A stretch of 64,000 nucleotides of DNA from an uncultured Chitinophaga sp. (GCA_902168205.1 CABHOK010000003.1:1364001-1428000), one strand, 5' to 3'. Counted from the stretch's first letter, positions 52,997 through 62,705 are shown. Notes: generated from the letters alone by a model not told the origin. Translations and numbers: made by a program.

Positions 52997-54751
52997 ATGA
53001 ATTTCTGGAAAAGCTTTTTAGCTGCGTTCGTAGCACTGATTGTGTTTTCTTTTGTCGCATTCATTTTTCTTATTGGCATTATCGGAGGATTAGCCGCAGA
53101 GGAAGAAGTTGTTGTGGCAGAGAACTCCGTGTTACATTTAAAACTCGATGCTCAGATTACCGAGCTTCAGGTAGAGAATCCTCTGGCAGGATTACCATTC
53201 TCCAGCGAAGTACCTAAAATTGGTTTGCTTCAATTAAAGGATGCTATCAAACATGCCAAAGATGATGCAAGCATCAAAGGTATTTATCTCGAAGTAAGTT
53301 ACCCGATGGCAGGTTTCTCATCGATCGAAGAGATCCGTCAGTCATTACTCGATTTTCGTAAAAGCGGAAAATGGGTTGTGGCCTACGATGAAGTTATGTC
53401 GGAAGGTGCGTACTACCTCGCGTCAGCTGCCGATAAAATATACCTTAACCCCGAAGGCGAAGTTGAATTCAATGGACTTACGATTGAAATATCATTCTTC
53501 AAGCGACTATTCGATAAACTGGAGATCAAACCTCAGATCTTCCGCGTAGGTGAATTTAAAAGTGCCGTAGAGCCTTTTATACTCGAGAAGATGAGCCCAG
53601 AGAACAGACTTCAACTTACAGAGCTCGCTAACTCTATCTATGGCTTTACCCTGCAGCGTATAGGCGAAGCACGAAATATACCGGCAGAGAAATTGAAAGA
53701 GATCTCTGACAAGATGCTCGTACATAGTGCAGCCGAAGCAAAAGAATTTGGTTTGATAGACGAGCTATACTATAAAGATCAACTCATCGAAGAGTTGAAA
53801 GGCAGATTAAGTCTTTCCAAAAGCGATGATATAAAATTCATCAAGTATAACAAATATCGCAAGGCGTATTCAAACTATAAAAGCTCCAAGAACGAGATCG
53901 CGGTTATTGTAGCAGATGGTACCATTATGCCAGGCAAAGCAGATAATCAGCAACAGGTAATTGGTGCCGATACATTTGTAGAAGAGATTCGTAAGGCACG
54001 TGAAGACGATGATATCAAAGCTATTGTTCTTCGCGTAAATTCTCCGGGTGGTGAATTTCGTGCATCCGATATGATGTGGCGCGAGATACAACTTGCCAAG
54101 AAAGCAAAACCGGTAATTGCATCAATGGGCGATTACGCTGCTTCCGGTGGTTACTACTTGGCAATGGGATGCGATACGATTGTAGCGCAGCCTCACACGA
54201 TAACAGGTTCGATCGGTATATTTGGAATGATGTTCGACATGAGTGGATTCCTCGGCAACAAGCTTGGAATTACATTCGATGAAGTACGCACCGGTGAATT
54301 CGGTGAAATGTATACTGTATCACGTCCGTTAACGGAAGCTGAGAAAAATTTCTGGCAGAAAAATCTGAATAAACACTACGATACCTTTACCGGCAAAGCA
54401 GCTGAGGGAAGAGGTGTGGCTGTAGAAGAAATTAAAAAAGTTGCTTCCGGCCGAGTATGGTCAGGAGCACAGGCACAGGAAAGAAAACTCGTGGATGCTC
54501 TCGGTGGTTTTGATGATGCAGTAAAGATTGCAGCTGAAAGCGCAGGCGTTGGTGACGACTATAAAGTTCGCTTCTATCCGGAGCAAAGACCTTTCCTTGA
54601 ACAGTTGATATCACAACTTGAAGAGAATGCGAAAGCAGATGCAATCAAGTCAGAGTTAGGGGAGTCCTATATCTGGTATCAGCAACTCAACAAGATTAAA
54701 ACATATCAGGGCGAGCAGGCACGTTTGCCATTCGAAATACAACTTCATTAA
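52997..54751 (+). CDS. sppA: Signal peptide peptidase SppA (long form)
   Basis: A 584-aa membrane-anchored serine protease of the two-domain (67K) type. A TM helix is at ~8-30. The N-terminal half has YDEVMSEGAYYLASAADKIYLNPEGEVEFNGL, with the Lys of the dyad (~155-165), and the C-terminal half has GDYAASGGYYLAMGCDTIVAQPHTITGSIGI, with the nucleophile Ser (~373). It degrades cleaved signal peptides in the membrane. bioB follows after 21 bp, so the two may be co-transcribed. Confidence 0.95.
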   Translation: MNFWKSFLAAFVALIVFSFVAFIFLIGIIGGLAAEEEVVVAENSVLHLKLDAQITELQVENPLAGLPFSSEVPKIGLLQLKDAIKHAKDDASIKGIYLEVSYPMAGFSSIEEIRQSLLDFRKSGKWVVAYDEVMSEGAYYLASAADKIYLNPEGEVEFNGLTIEISFFKRLFDKLEIKPQIFRVGEFKSAVEPFILEKMSPENRLQLTELANSIYGFTLQRIGEARNIPAEKLKEISDKMLVHSAAEAKEFGLIDELYYKDQLIEELKGRLSLSKSDDIKFIKYNKYRKAYSNYKSSKNEIAVIVADGTIMPGKADNQQQVIGADTFVEEIRKAREDDDIKAIVLRVNSPGGEFRASDMMWREIQLAKKAKPVIASMGDYAASGGYYLAMGCDTIVAQPHTITGSIGIFGMMFDMSGFLGNKLGITFDEVRTGEFGEMYTVSRPLTEAEKNFWQKNLNKHYDTFTGKAAEGRGVAVEEIKKVASGRVWSGAQAQERKLVDALGGFDDAVKIAAESAGVGDDYKVRFYPEQRPFLEQLISQLEENAKADAIKSELGESYIWYQQLNKIKTYQGEQARLPFEIQLH

Positions 54752-54772
54752 TTCATTAACCTATAGATATAC

Positions 54773-55747
54773 ATGACCGCTATACGCAATAACTGGACAC
54801 GCGAAGAGATCGCAGCCATTTATAACAAGCCTGTATTGGACCTTATATACCAGGCGGCAACAGTACACCGCGAATTTCATGATCCACAGGAAGTACAGGT
54901 ATGTACACTGCTGTCGGTAAAAACCGGTGGATGCCCTGAAGATTGTTCGTATTGTCCGCAGGCTGCACGCTATCATACCAATGTAAAAGTGCAGAAGCTG
55001 ATGGAGGTAAATGAAGTGATCGATAAAGCTATAGAAGCAAAAGAGTCTGGCAGTACACGTTTCTGCATGGGTGCAGCCTGGCGTGAAGTACGCGACAACC
55101 GCGACTTCGACAAAGTGATCGATATGGTAAAGGGAGTAAATTCGTTAGGTCTTGAAGTATGCTGTACACTTGGTATGCTTACACCGGAGCAGGCGCAGAA
55201 GCTAAAAGACGCAGGCCTGTATGCATACAACCACAACCTTGATACCAGCGAAGAGTTTTACGATGATATAATTACTACGCGTACCTATAAAGATCGTCTG
55301 GATACGCTGTCACACGTACGCAAGGCAAATATATCAGTGTGCTCAGGCGGTATAATTGGTATGGGAGAACAGGAAGATGATCGCATCGGCATGCTGCTCA
55401 CGTTAGCAACATTGCCAGAGCATCCTGAGTCTGTGCCGGTAAATGCATTGGTACCCGTAGAGGGAACGCCACTCGAAGATCAACCGAAAGTGTCCGTATG
55501 GGAGATGGTTCGTATGATCGCTACGGCACGCATCATTATGCCGAAGACAATGGTAAGACTATCGGCAGGTCGCGTACGCATGAATCTCGAAGAACAAGCA
55601 CTATGCTTCATGGCCGGAGCCAACAGTATATTTGCCGGAGATAAACTTTTAACAACGCCAAACCCAGGCTATATCAAAGACCAGGAGATGTTCCAGCAGC
55701 TTCAGTTAACGCCTCGGAAGGCGTATAAGGAAGAGGTTACAGCTTAG
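54773..55747 (+). CDS. bioB: Biotin synthase
   Basis: A 324-aa radical-SAM enzyme. [18 protein letters not shown] (~52-69) holds the CxxxCxxC for the SAM-binding [4Fe-4S] cluster, and [25 protein letters not shown] and [11 protein letters not shown] (read as [11 protein letters not shown]) hold ligands of the second cluster. It inserts sulfur into dethiobiotin. The downstream terminator is at 55780-55806. It is 21 bp after sppA. Other bio genes are not in the window. Confidence 0.97.
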   Translation: MTAIRNNWTREEIAAIYNKPVLDLIYQAATVHREFHDPQEVQVCTLLSVKTGGCPEDCSYCPQAARYHTNVKVQKLMEVNEVIDKAIEAKESGSTRFCMGAAWREVRDNRDFDKVIDMVKGVNSLGLEVCCTLGMLTPEQAQKLKDAGLYAYNHNLDTSEEFYDDIITTRTYKDRLDTLSHVRKANISVCSGGIIGMGEQEDDRIGMLLTLATLPEHPESVPVNALVPVEGTPLEDQPKVSVWEMVRMIATARIIMPKTMVRLSAGRVRMNLEEQALCFMAGANSIFAGDKLLTTPNPGYIKDQEMFQQLQLTPRKAYKEEVTA

Positions 55748-55777
55748 TTATAGCTTCAATCATAAAGTCTTATGGAG

Positions 55778-55812
55778 AAAAGGCGATCGATCTAATCGGT
55801 CGCCTTTTTTAT
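55778..55812 (+). terminator. Intrinsic terminator of bioB
   Basis: AAGGCGATCG (55780-55789) pairs with CGGTCGCCTT (55797-55806) with one G-T pair, followed by TTTTATT. Confidence 0.9.
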
Positions 55813-56220
55813 TGCTGTAATCCTTAGAATATCGTTTTTCAGTGTTGAATGTCGGTTTTTTATATAAGATTATCGGTTACCTTGTTATAACAGTTAAAAA
55901 ACGCTAATAAAAAGGCTTTTATCAGTCAAAAATGCTATTGCCCTGACAAATAAGGTTGCTTTTTGACCGTAATATCACGATTTTATAATGTAATGAATTT
56001 AGAGAAATATGAAATAGTAATACTTAAAGTATTACTTTAATAAGTGTTCTTACACTTAATTTGGATCAGTGATTTAATAGATTCGACCTGTGAAATTGCT
56101 TAAGATGCAACAAGTGGGCTAAAAAAGTAAATTATTACCTAACGAACCTTCTTCAAAAGTCTTCTCGAAACATTCAAACGAGCGGTTACAGAATAAAATA
56201 TAGACAGTCGGGTAGAATAG
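55813..56220. other. AT-rich intergenic region with two palindromes
   Basis: About 400 bp of low-GC sequence. It holds AGTAATACTT-A-AAGTATTACT (56016-56036), a perfect 10-bp palindrome around one base, and TAAGTGT-TCTT-ACACTTA (56041-56058) right after it. Neither is near a T-run, so they look more like operators or recombination remnants than terminators. No frame of coding character was found on either strand. Confidence 0.6.
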
Positions 56221-56275
56221 TCTTAAACAACAACGCTGCTTACTAATCAGGCAAGATCATAAGTAGCGTTGTTGT
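56221..56275 (-). terminator. Hairpin after the 55-aa peptide gene
   Basis: ACAACAACGCTGCTT (56227-56241) pairs with AAGTAGCGTTGTTGT (56261-56275) with one mismatch, over a 19-nt loop. On the minus strand it lies ~30 bp after the peptide gene and is followed by TTTAAGACTATTC. It is a probable terminator. Confidence 0.7.
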
Positions 56276-56305
56276 GGGGTGTTATATATCTCTTGGTCAG
56301 ATGTA

Positions 56306-56473
56306 CTACAGTTTATCCTCCATTGTAAATCCTCCGATAGGTTCATCATGCACAACTTTTAAAGGTTTAGTTTCGATATTCTTATTAACGTTTCTAGTTT
56401 TTACGGTTACGAAAGTAAACGAGAGTGTTGCTATGGCAGCCACTGCTATAAGGCTTAATGCTTTTGTTTTCAT
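56306..56473 (-). CDS. Short secreted peptide (55 aa) ending PIGGFTMEDKL
   Basis: A 55-codon frame: ATG at 56473, TAG at 56306. It has a signal peptide (MKTKALSLIAVAAIATLSFTFV) and a mature part of ~30 residues ending HDEPIGGFTMEDKL. I recall short secreted proteins of Cytophagales with similar PIGGF-like ends, but cannot verify that here. It lies antisense to a spurious plus-strand frame. It is followed by a hairpin and faces, with a second small secreted peptide (47 bp away), the divergent TPR histidine kinase. A pheromone-like or surface peptide is possible. Confidence 0.75.
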   Translation of the reverse strand: MKTKALSLIAVAAIATLSFTFVTVKTRNVNKNIETKPLKVVHDEPIGGFTMEDKL

Positions 56474-56519
56474 GTTCTTAGAGAATTAAGTTCTATGAAT
56501 TACTTTAGATGAGCTTTGA

Positions 56520-56651
56520 TTATTTAGGATCCATTCCTCCTCCGCCACCATTCATATCTGTACTTGTAGGAGTTATTTCTTCTTCAGTACAAGAAGTGAT
56601 TGTCAAAGCGCATGAAAAAGCAATTAAAAGGATGTAGATAATTTTTTTCAT
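56520..56651 (-). CDS. Very short lipoprotein (43 aa)
   Basis: From ATG 56651 a 43-residue product, MKKIIYILLIAFSCALTIT..., has a lipobox-like ITSC (Cys at ~18) and a short acidic, Gly-rich tail (TEEEITPTSTDMNGGGGGMDPK). The longer in-frame ATG at 56753 gives an implausible basic extension without a signal peptide, so the later start was preferred. It is upstream of the 55-aa peptide gene on the same strand, so they may be one transcript. It begins 104 bp from the divergent kinase. Confidence 0.7.
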   Translation of the reverse strand: MKKIIYILLIAFSCALTITSCTEEEITPTSTDMNGGGGGMDPK

Positions 56652-56755
56652 AGTATGTTGAGGTTTAGTATTTAGTTTTTTTGTCGTTAAATTGTAAGCC
56701 AAAGATGGTGGTCTGAATTTTATTTTTCGGGATAATAAATTTTTGAAAATCACAC

Positions 56756-58897
56756 GTGTACCAAATAAATTATAAGCTTGGGTTTCTTCTGTTAGCCATA
56801 TTTATCTATACTGGTATTTGCGCACAGACAACAACATCCAACGTTGATTCATTAAAATCAATTCTAAAGGAAAAATCAGGGCGAGATCGCTATGAGATAC
56901 TATACCAATTAGCTTATGATCTTTTTGATGTAGATAACAGAGAGGCATCAGTTTATGCTAAACAGGCCTACGACTTAGCATATGATGTTGGCGATAGTTT
57001 GAAGATAGTTACCTCGGGGAGATTGGCAGGGCAAATTTATAGAAGGATTGATCAATTGGAAAATTCGATTGATGTTCTAAAAGAAGTATTACCTATAGCA
57101 AAGAGAAATACCTATGAAGATGAAGAAAAAAAGATTCTTAATGCACTAGCCCTAACACATACACTCCGGGCGGAATATGATGAAGCGTTAAAGTATAATT
57201 TTCAGTCTTTAGTGATTCGAGAAAAGGGTGGCAAAAAAGATGAAATTAGTGTAGCGTTAAACAATATAGGCCTCGTGTATTTTAAGCTTAAAAATTATGA
57301 GCGGGCAGTTGAGTATTATGAGCGTTGTCTGAAGATTAAAAATGACATAAACTATACATATGATATGGATAGATTGCTTATCAATCTTGGTCTGTGTTAT
57401 AACCAGCTTAAAAATTATAAGGAAGCAAGAAAGTTTATTACAAATGCGTTTAATTTCTGTGATAGTATTTGCAGTGAGGCGATAAGAATTGAAGGTAATT
57501 TTGGGTTAGGCGTCTCGTATTTTATAGAGGCTGAAGTTACTAACGATACTGCTGTCTACTCTAAATCGAAAGAGAATTTTATAAAATCTTATGACGTTGC
57601 CAACCAGATTCGTGATAAAAGATGGCGACTGGAGAACCTGGTTTATTTAGCGAGAATATACACTGAGCTTAATGACGTTGAGCATGCAAAAAAATCTTTG
57701 GAGGAAGCAGAACAGATAGCTGACGATACTGAGTATAATTTATTGTTGATAGAAATCTATAAAGGTTTCTCTATTCTCTTTAATAAGTCTAAAAACTACC
57801 AACAAGCAGCTATCTACCAAGATAAATATATACATCTAAAAGATAGTATATATAGCGAATCATTGATCAAGAACCTATCAAAAATCCAAACAGATTTTGA
57901 ACAACGCGAAAACATTGCCACCATCGCTGCCAAAGAAGAGGTAATCAAACAACAACGTGATCTGAATATAGCTATAGCTATAATTGCCATGCTCGCAGGG
58001 TTGCTGGTGTTGGTGTTGCAGCGAAGCAATCGAACGATCAAGAGAGTGAACGCGCAGCTGTCGGAAGCGAAGGAGGTAATTGAAGAGCAGAACAAATTAC
58101 TCGAAGACAAGAATAAATATCTCGATAAGGAAGTTGAGGCAAAGACTGTTGATCTGGAGCGTGTTAATCAGTCGTTGAAGCAGGTAAATGATGAACTCGA
58201 TAACTTCATCTATAAAACTTCACATGATATACGCGGTCCGTTGGCGAGTTTGAAGGGGATGTGTAACGTGGCGCTGATGGATGTGAAAGATCCGGTGGCA
58301 CTCGACTACCTTAGTAAACTTGATACAACTGCGGAACGATTAAATACTATACTTACCCGATTGCTGATTATAAACCAGATCAACAACTCGAAATTAAGTG
58401 TAGCACGAATTGATTTTGATACGATCATAAACGATGTGTTGTTACTGGAGAAGAAGAAGGGACTCCCGCAGAAACTCAAGATCAGGAGGTATGTTGAAGA
58501 TAATGCTACTATACTTTCCGATAAAGAGTTGATCCGCATCGTACTTGAGAACCTTATTGATAATGCTATCAAGTTCTACAACGAGTCTGACCGTGTTGAT
58601 TCTTTCGTAGATATTCACGTGAATACAAACGGGCAAGGGCAGGTGCGTGTGCGCGTTATAGACAACGGTATCGGCATCAGCGAGGCAAACCCTGGCAAAC
58701 TCTTCCGGATGTTTTTCAGGGCTTCAGAACGCTCTGAGACGGGCGGTATAGGCTTGTATATCGTTAAGACTGCAACGGCCAAGCTTGGGGGCAGGGTAGG
58801 ACTCCTCACAACGCCTGAAGGTTATACTGAATTTTACGTGCTCTTCCCGACTACGCCTCCCAAACAGGATGAAGACTCCGAAAAGCCTTCTATCTGA
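56756..58897 (+). CDS. TPR-type sensor histidine kinase, with an AT-rich sensor half
   Basis: A 713-aa kinase. It has a signal peptide (ending GICAQ, ~24), a periplasmic array of TPR repeats (~40-370: VALNNIGLVYFKLKNYERAVEYYERCL is typical), a TM helix (~404-421), a coiled coil (~425-480), a HisKA domain with His490 in YKTSHDIRGPLASLKG, and a HATPase domain (ENLIDNAIKFYNES, DNGIGI, GGIGLYIVK). The start codon is GTG. No response regulator is adjacent. The first ~380 codons are AT-rich (28% GC at 57241-57300), while the kinase part is near the window norm (53% at 58681-58740), with the change around 57900. Two secreted peptides are encoded divergently. Confidence 0.93.
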   Translation: MYQINYKLGFLLLAIFIYTGICAQTTTSNVDSLKSILKEKSGRDRYEILYQLAYDLFDVDNREASVYAKQAYDLAYDVGDSLKIVTSGRLAGQIYRRIDQLENSIDVLKEVLPIAKRNTYEDEEKKILNALALTHTLRAEYDEALKYNFQSLVIREKGGKKDEISVALNNIGLVYFKLKNYERAVEYYERCLKIKNDINYTYDMDRLLINLGLCYNQLKNYKEARKFITNAFNFCDSICSEAIRIEGNFGLGVSYFIEAEVTNDTAVYSKSKENFIKSYDVANQIRDKRWRLENLVYLARIYTELNDVEHAKKSLEEAEQIADDTEYNLLLIEIYKGFSILFNKSKNYQQAAIYQDKYIHLKDSIYSESLIKNLSKIQTDFEQRENIATIAAKEEVIKQQRDLNIAIAIIAMLAGLLVLVLQRSNRTIKRVNAQLSEAKEVIEEQNKLLEDKNKYLDKEVEAKTVDLERVNQSLKQVNDELDNFIYKTSHDIRGPLASLKGMCNVALMDVKDPVALDYLSKLDTTAERLNTILTRLLIINQINNSKLSVARIDFDTIINDVLLLEKKKGLPQKLKIRRYVEDNATILSDKELIRIVLENLIDNAIKFYNESDRVDSFVDIHVNTNGQGQVRVRVIDNGIGISEANPGKLFRMFFRASERSETGGIGLYIVKTATAKLGGRVGLLTTPEGYTEFYVLFPTTPPKQDEDSEKPSI

Positions 58898-58933
58898 TCG
58901 CTGAAGGAATTTTTTTACCTCCGTTTCTATTAT

Positions 58934-58941
58934 CATCTTTG
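58934..58941 (+). promoter_or_regulatory. Possible -7 box of metG
   Basis: CATCTTTG, seven of eight matches to TAnnTTTG, lies 21 nt before the ATG at 58963. No clear -33 element was found at the proper distance. Confidence 0.3.
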
Positions 58942-58962
58942 CACGCTCGTGCATTTTGAATC

Positions 58963-61053
58963 ATGACAGACTTTAAACGATATACCATTACGGCTGCTCT
59001 GCCGTATGCCAACGGTCCACTTCACATCGGCCACATTGCCGGTGCATATTTACCAGCTGATACCTATGTCCGTTACCTGCGGCTTAGAGGAGAAGATGTA
59101 GTCTTTATCTGCGGCTCTGATGAGCACGGCGTAGCCATTACACTTGGAGCACGCAAGGAAGGCGTAGAGCCGAGAGTCTTTGTTGATAAATATCACGGGC
59201 TGATGAAGAAGGCCTTTGAAGATTTTGGTATCTCCTTCAATATTTACTCGCGCACTTCAAACCCGGTGCATTACGAAACGGCACAGGAGTTTTTCAAGAA
59301 GATATATGACCAGGACCTCTTTATTGAAGAGACGTCTGATCAGTATTTCGATGAGCAGGAAGGTATATTTCTGGCAGACCGCTATATCATCGGTACTTGT
59401 CCGAATTGTGGTAATCCGAATGCGTATGGCGATCAGTGCGAAAAGTGTGGTACGAGTTTAAGCCCCAAGCAGCTTATCAGCCCCCGGTCTACTGTTTCTG
59501 GTAATACACCAGTGTTGAAACCAACGAAGCATTGGTACTTCCCGCTGAACAAGTTTGAAGACTGGTTGAAGGAGTGGTTGATCGAAGGTCATAAAGACTG
59601 GAAGACTAACGTATATGGTCAATGTAAATCATGGCTCGATCAGGGGCTCCAGCCTCGCTCGATTACACGCGACCTGGATTGGGGAATTCCCGTGCCACTC
59701 CCCGATGCTAAAGGCAAAGTGCTCTACGTTTGGTTTGATGCCCCTATAGGGTATATATCAGCTACAAAAGAGTTGAAGCCGAATGATTGGGAAAAGTATT
59801 GGAAAGATCCGGAAACCCGCCTGATACATTTTATTGGCAAGGATAATATAGTATTCCACTGTATCATCTTCCCATCGATGTTGAAAGCTGCCGGAGATTA
59901 TATACTTCCGGATAACGTTCCTGCCAATGAATTTTTGAATCTGGAAGGTGATAAACTTTCTACTTCACGTAATCACGCTGTTTGGCTGCACGAGTATCTT
60001 CAGGATTTGCCAGGCAGAAGAGATGAACTGCGCTATGTATTGACGTCTATATCTCCGGAAACAAAAGATGCTGACTTCACCTGGAAAGATTACCAGCAGA
60101 AAGTAAACAGCGAGATGGTAGCTATACTCGGTAACTTTGTAAACCGTGTGATGGTGCTGGTGTGGAAATACTTTGATGGTAAAGTTCCCTCTGAACATGA
60201 ATTGCAAGGCACAGATGACAGAAGAAAGAGAATCTTGTCACTATATAATCAGGCTCATACAGATCTGAACAAATCAGTAAAAGAAATGACTGATGCCTTG
60301 AAGAACTTCCGTTTCCGCGAGGCACAATTTCAAATGTTGAACCTGGCGCGTATAGGTAATAAACTCCTGGCGGATACAGAGCCCTGGAAGCTTGCCAAAG
60401 AAGATATGGAAGCTGTTGGATGTATTTTGAATTATGCTCTGACAGTCGTTGGAAATATAGCGTTGGCGTGTGAACCATTCCTGCCGGATGGTGCAGCAAG
60501 CATTCGCAGACAATTAAACAGCGAGTTGGAGCAAGGTCGCAAAGATTTCTGGAAGAAGGAAGAACTGGTACATATCGTGCCGCCACAGCATCAGCTTGGT
60601 AAGGCCGAGCTATTATATAGAAACGTGGAGGATGCCGAGATTGAAAAACAAGTTGAGCGCTTGAAGAAACCTCAGCAGACTGTGGCTCCCGTAGCCTCTG
60701 AAGATGTGCCGGTAAAGCCTTTGAAACCGGAGATTGTATTTGATGATTTCTCCAAACTTGATATACGTGTCGGTACAGTAACAGCTGCTGAGAAAATGGA
60801 GAAGTCAAATAAACTTCTCAAGCTGCGTGTAGACGATGGGTTGGGTGGCAGAACTATATTAAGTGGTATAGCTTTGCACTATACGCCTGAAGAGATGGTA
60901 GGCAAACAGGTTACGTTCATTGCTAACCTTGCTCCCCGCAAGATGATGGGTATTGAATCGCAGGGAATGATTCTGATGGCGGAAGATAAAGACGGCAAGC
61001 TGAAACTCGTTCAGCCTACAGATATAGTTTCTCCGGGATCTACCGTATCCTAA
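58963..61053 (+). CDS. metG: Methionyl-tRNA synthetase
   Basis: A 696-aa class I synthetase. [16 protein letters not shown] has the HIGH motif (~14-29); the zinc knuckle is [18 protein letters not shown] (~147-164); [14 protein letters not shown] is the KMSKS-type loop. The C-terminal ~110 residues ([20 protein letters not shown]) are the tRNA-binding EMAP/Trbp-like domain that some bacteria have as part of MetG. It charges tRNA-Met. It stands alone, with a terminator whose right arm overlaps the next, convergent gene. Confidence 0.97.
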   Translation: MTDFKRYTITAALPYANGPLHIGHIAGAYLPADTYVRYLRLRGEDVVFICGSDEHGVAITLGARKEGVEPRVFVDKYHGLMKKAFEDFGISFNIYSRTSNPVHYETAQEFFKKIYDQDLFIEETSDQYFDEQEGIFLADRYIIGTCPNCGNPNAYGDQCEKCGTSLSPKQLISPRSTVSGNTPVLKPTKHWYFPLNKFEDWLKEWLIEGHKDWKTNVYGQCKSWLDQGLQPRSITRDLDWGIPVPLPDAKGKVLYVWFDAPIGYISATKELKPNDWEKYWKDPETRLIHFIGKDNIVFHCIIFPSMLKAAGDYILPDNVPANEFLNLEGDKLSTSRNHAVWLHEYLQDLPGRRDELRYVLTSISPETKDADFTWKDYQQKVNSEMVAILGNFVNRVMVLVWKYFDGKVPSEHELQGTDDRRKRILSLYNQAHTDLNKSVKEMTDALKNFRFREAQFQMLNLARIGNKLLADTEPWKLAKEDMEAVGCILNYALTVVGNIALACEPFLPDGAASIRRQLNSELEQGRKDFWKKEELVHIVPPQHQLGKAELLYRNVEDAEIEKQVERLKKPQQTVAPVASEDVPVKPLKPEIVFDDFSKLDIRVGTVTAAEKMEKSNKLLKLRVDDGLGGRTILSGIALHYTPEEMVGKQVTFIANLAPRKMMGIESQGMILMAEDKDGKLKLVQPTDIVSPGSTVS

Positions 61054-61060
61054 AATATAG

Positions 61061-61095
61061 AAGGCATTCAGTAATTTTTATTGAATGCCTTTTTC
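61061..61095 (+). terminator. Intrinsic terminator of metG
   Basis: AAGGCATTCA (61061-61070) pairs perfectly with TGAATGCCTT (61082-61091), followed by TTTCTTCC. The right arm lies within the last codons of the convergent DUF77 gene. Confidence 0.85.
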
Positions 61096-61362
61096 TTCCC
61101 AGTTTACATCTCCGGTTTTACGGGCATGTACTTTCATCGTCACTACGACTTCATCCGCCCCGGAATCCAGGCAGATCTGTTGAGCCTCTTTGGCAACACG
61201 CATCAACGTATCGTAATCTCCCTGCATAACCGTTTCCATGGCACCTACTTTATAGGCAACGCCCGACTTATCAATAACTTCAATCGCTTTATCGATGATC
61301 GGGTAGGGGTGTCCTTTTGATATAGGAACAATTTGTATCGCTATATGTACCTGGTTCTTCAT
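61078..61362 (-). CDS. Thiamine-binding/YqgV-like protein (DUF77)
   Basis: Met at 61362 gives a 94-aa product beginning MKNQVHIAIQIVPISKGH, the usual size; the open frame extends 19 codons upstream into the pth end. The family motif region is IQIVPISKGHPYPIID and VGAMETVMQGDYDTLM, and KEAQQICLDSGADEVVVTMKVHARK follows. It is a small ferredoxin-like fold; some relatives bind thiamine or related compounds. It lies 11 bp after pth on the same strand, so the two are co-transcribed. Confidence 0.88.
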   Translation of the reverse strand: MKNQVHIAIQIVPISKGHPYPIIDKAIEVIDKSGVAYKVGAMETVMQGDYDTLMRVAKEAQQICLDSGADEVVVTMKVHARKTGDVNWEEKGIQ

Positions 61363-61373
61363 GATACTATATA

Positions 61374-61934
61374 TTAATTGTTGAACACGTTCATAGTGCG
61401 CTCCGGACCAATGGTACAAAACGATAACACCATTTCGTTTGCCTTGTTGATTACCTCCGGTAACTTCTCAAACTCTGCCTTGTCAAAATTACTCAACACA
61501 AAATCCACCTGCTGGCCTTTGCCGAAATCATTGCCTATACCAAAACGCAGACGGGAGTAATCCTGGCCACCGAGTAACTGTTCTATATTTTTTAAACCGT
61601 TGTGCCCGGCAGAGCTGCCTTTGGTACGCAGTCGCAGACTTCCAAAAGGAAGTGCGAGATCGTCCACCAGTACAAGTAAATTCTCTTTCGGTATCTTCAG
61701 ATCCTGCAGCCAATACGCTATGGCTTTGCCACTCAGGTTCATATAGGTAGTGGGTTTGATCAGATGTATACTGCGGCCTTTAAATTTGAACTCTGCTTTT
61801 TCCGCCAGCCTGTCCGTTGTGAAATTTACTTTCTGTTGGTCGGCTAACTGGTCGAGTATAAGAAAACCAATATTATGGCGCGTTAGCTCGTACTCTGCGC
61901 CAATGTTACCAAGTCCTGCAACTAAATACTTCAT
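61374..61934 (-). CDS. pth: Peptidyl-tRNA hydrolase
   Basis: A 186-aa enzyme of the usual size. [18 protein letters not shown] (~7-24) contains the catalytic His, [15 protein letters not shown] and [30 protein letters not shown] are the other conserved blocks. It frees tRNA from dropped-off peptidyl-tRNA. The rplY gene is upstream on the same strand, separated by a strong terminator (62002-62033), so it needs its own promoter. The DUF77 gene follows. Confidence 0.97.
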   Translation of the reverse strand: MKYLVAGLGNIGAEYELTRHNIGFLILDQLADQQKVNFTTDRLAEKAEFKFKGRSIHLIKPTTYMNLSGKAIAYWLQDLKIPKENLLVLVDDLALPFGSLRLRTKGSSAGHNGLKNIEQLLGGQDYSRLRFGIGNDFGKGQQVDFVLSNFDKAEFEKLPEVINKANEMVLSFCTIGPERTMNVFNN

Positions 61935-62001
61935 CGGGATAAAAATGATATTCGTGGTTCAATACCAGGGTCAAAGATTTCATTCGAAACCGTAATAAAC
62001 A

Positions 62002-62035
62002 AAAAATCCTTCCCGTTGCCGGGAAGGATTTTTGA
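62002..62035 (-). terminator. Intrinsic terminator of rplY
   Basis: AAAAATCCTTCCCG (62002-62015), loop TTGC, CGGGAAGGATTTTT (62020-62033): a perfect 14-bp stem with A/T at both ends, so it could stop transcription from either side. It lies 20 bp past the rplY stop. Confidence 0.95.
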
Positions 62036-62054
62036 ATATGATTCAGGTATCAGA

Positions 62055-62705
62055 TTACTTTTTACCTTCTTCTTTCTTAGGAGCTTCTTTCTTCGCAGCA
62101 GCAGGAGCAGCGGCAGCACCTTCAGCAGGAGCAGCAGCAGCTTCGTCAGCGGCCATTTTAGCAGCGCGAGGAACTTCAACAGCAGCGATCGTTGCTTGTT
62201 TAGGATCCAGGAACTCAAGGCCTTCCATTTTCATATCACCAATCTTAATAGCGTGGTGGAAATCAAGATCAGAAACCTCTACATCGATATGATCGGGCAT
62301 ATCTTTCGGGAAGCCGTATACTTTCAAAGCAGCACGCTTGCGTACAAGGGTACCACCTTTAGCAACGCCTTTAGCCTGACCTACCAGACGAACCGGGATG
62401 CTCATTTTAATTTTTCTGTCTTCAGAGATGCGCAGAAAATCAGCGTGAAGAATTACTTCACTTACCGGGTGGAACTGAACTTCCTGAAGAATTGCCTGTG
62501 CTTCTTCACCTTCGATGTTGATGTGAACAAAGTGTGCTTCGTTGGTATAAACCAGTTCGCGGAACAGAATCATCGGAGAATAGAAATGAATTTGTTCATT
62601 TCCTCCGTACAGTACACAGGGAACAAGACCCTCATCCCGTAACTTCTGGGAACCAGCCTTGCCGAGATTTGCTCTTTTATACCCTATAATCTCAACAGTT
62701 TTCAT
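62055..62705 (-). CDS. rplY: 50S ribosomal protein L25 (CTC family, long form)
   Basis: A 216-aa protein. The N-terminal L25 domain (to ~90) has GYKRANLGKAGSQKLRDEGLVPCVLYG, the 5S rRNA-binding part, and the middle ~90-185 is the TL5/CTC beta domain (VQFHPVSEVILHADFLRI, SIPVRLVGQAKGVAKGG). The C-terminal ~35 residues are a low-complexity Ala/Pro/Glu/Lys tail (EAAAAPAEGAAAAPAAAKKEAPKKEE). It binds 5S rRNA in the large subunit. It is downstream of prs (32 bp), so the two form a short operon. Confidence 0.95.
   Translation of the reverse strand: MKTVEIIGYKRANLGKAGSQKLRDEGLVPCVLYGGNEQIHFYSPMILFRELVYTNEAHFVHINIEGEEAQAILQEVQFHPVSEVILHADFLRISEDRKIKMSIPVRLVGQAKGVAKGGTLVRKRAALKVYGFPKDMPDHIDVEVSDLDFHHAIKIGDMKMEGLEFLDPKQATIAAVEVPRAAKMAADEAAAAPAEGAAAAPAAAKKEAPKKEEGKK

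Noticed and set aside
55813-56220. Search for a further small peptide gene in the AT-rich gap
   Set aside because: The ATGs on both strands lead to stops within about ten codons.
56274-56489. A plus-strand 71-codon frame (begins MGCYISLGQ)
   Set aside because: It is antisense to the 55-aa secreted peptide, which has a proper signal sequence and a terminator; the plus-strand start also lies in the hairpin arm.
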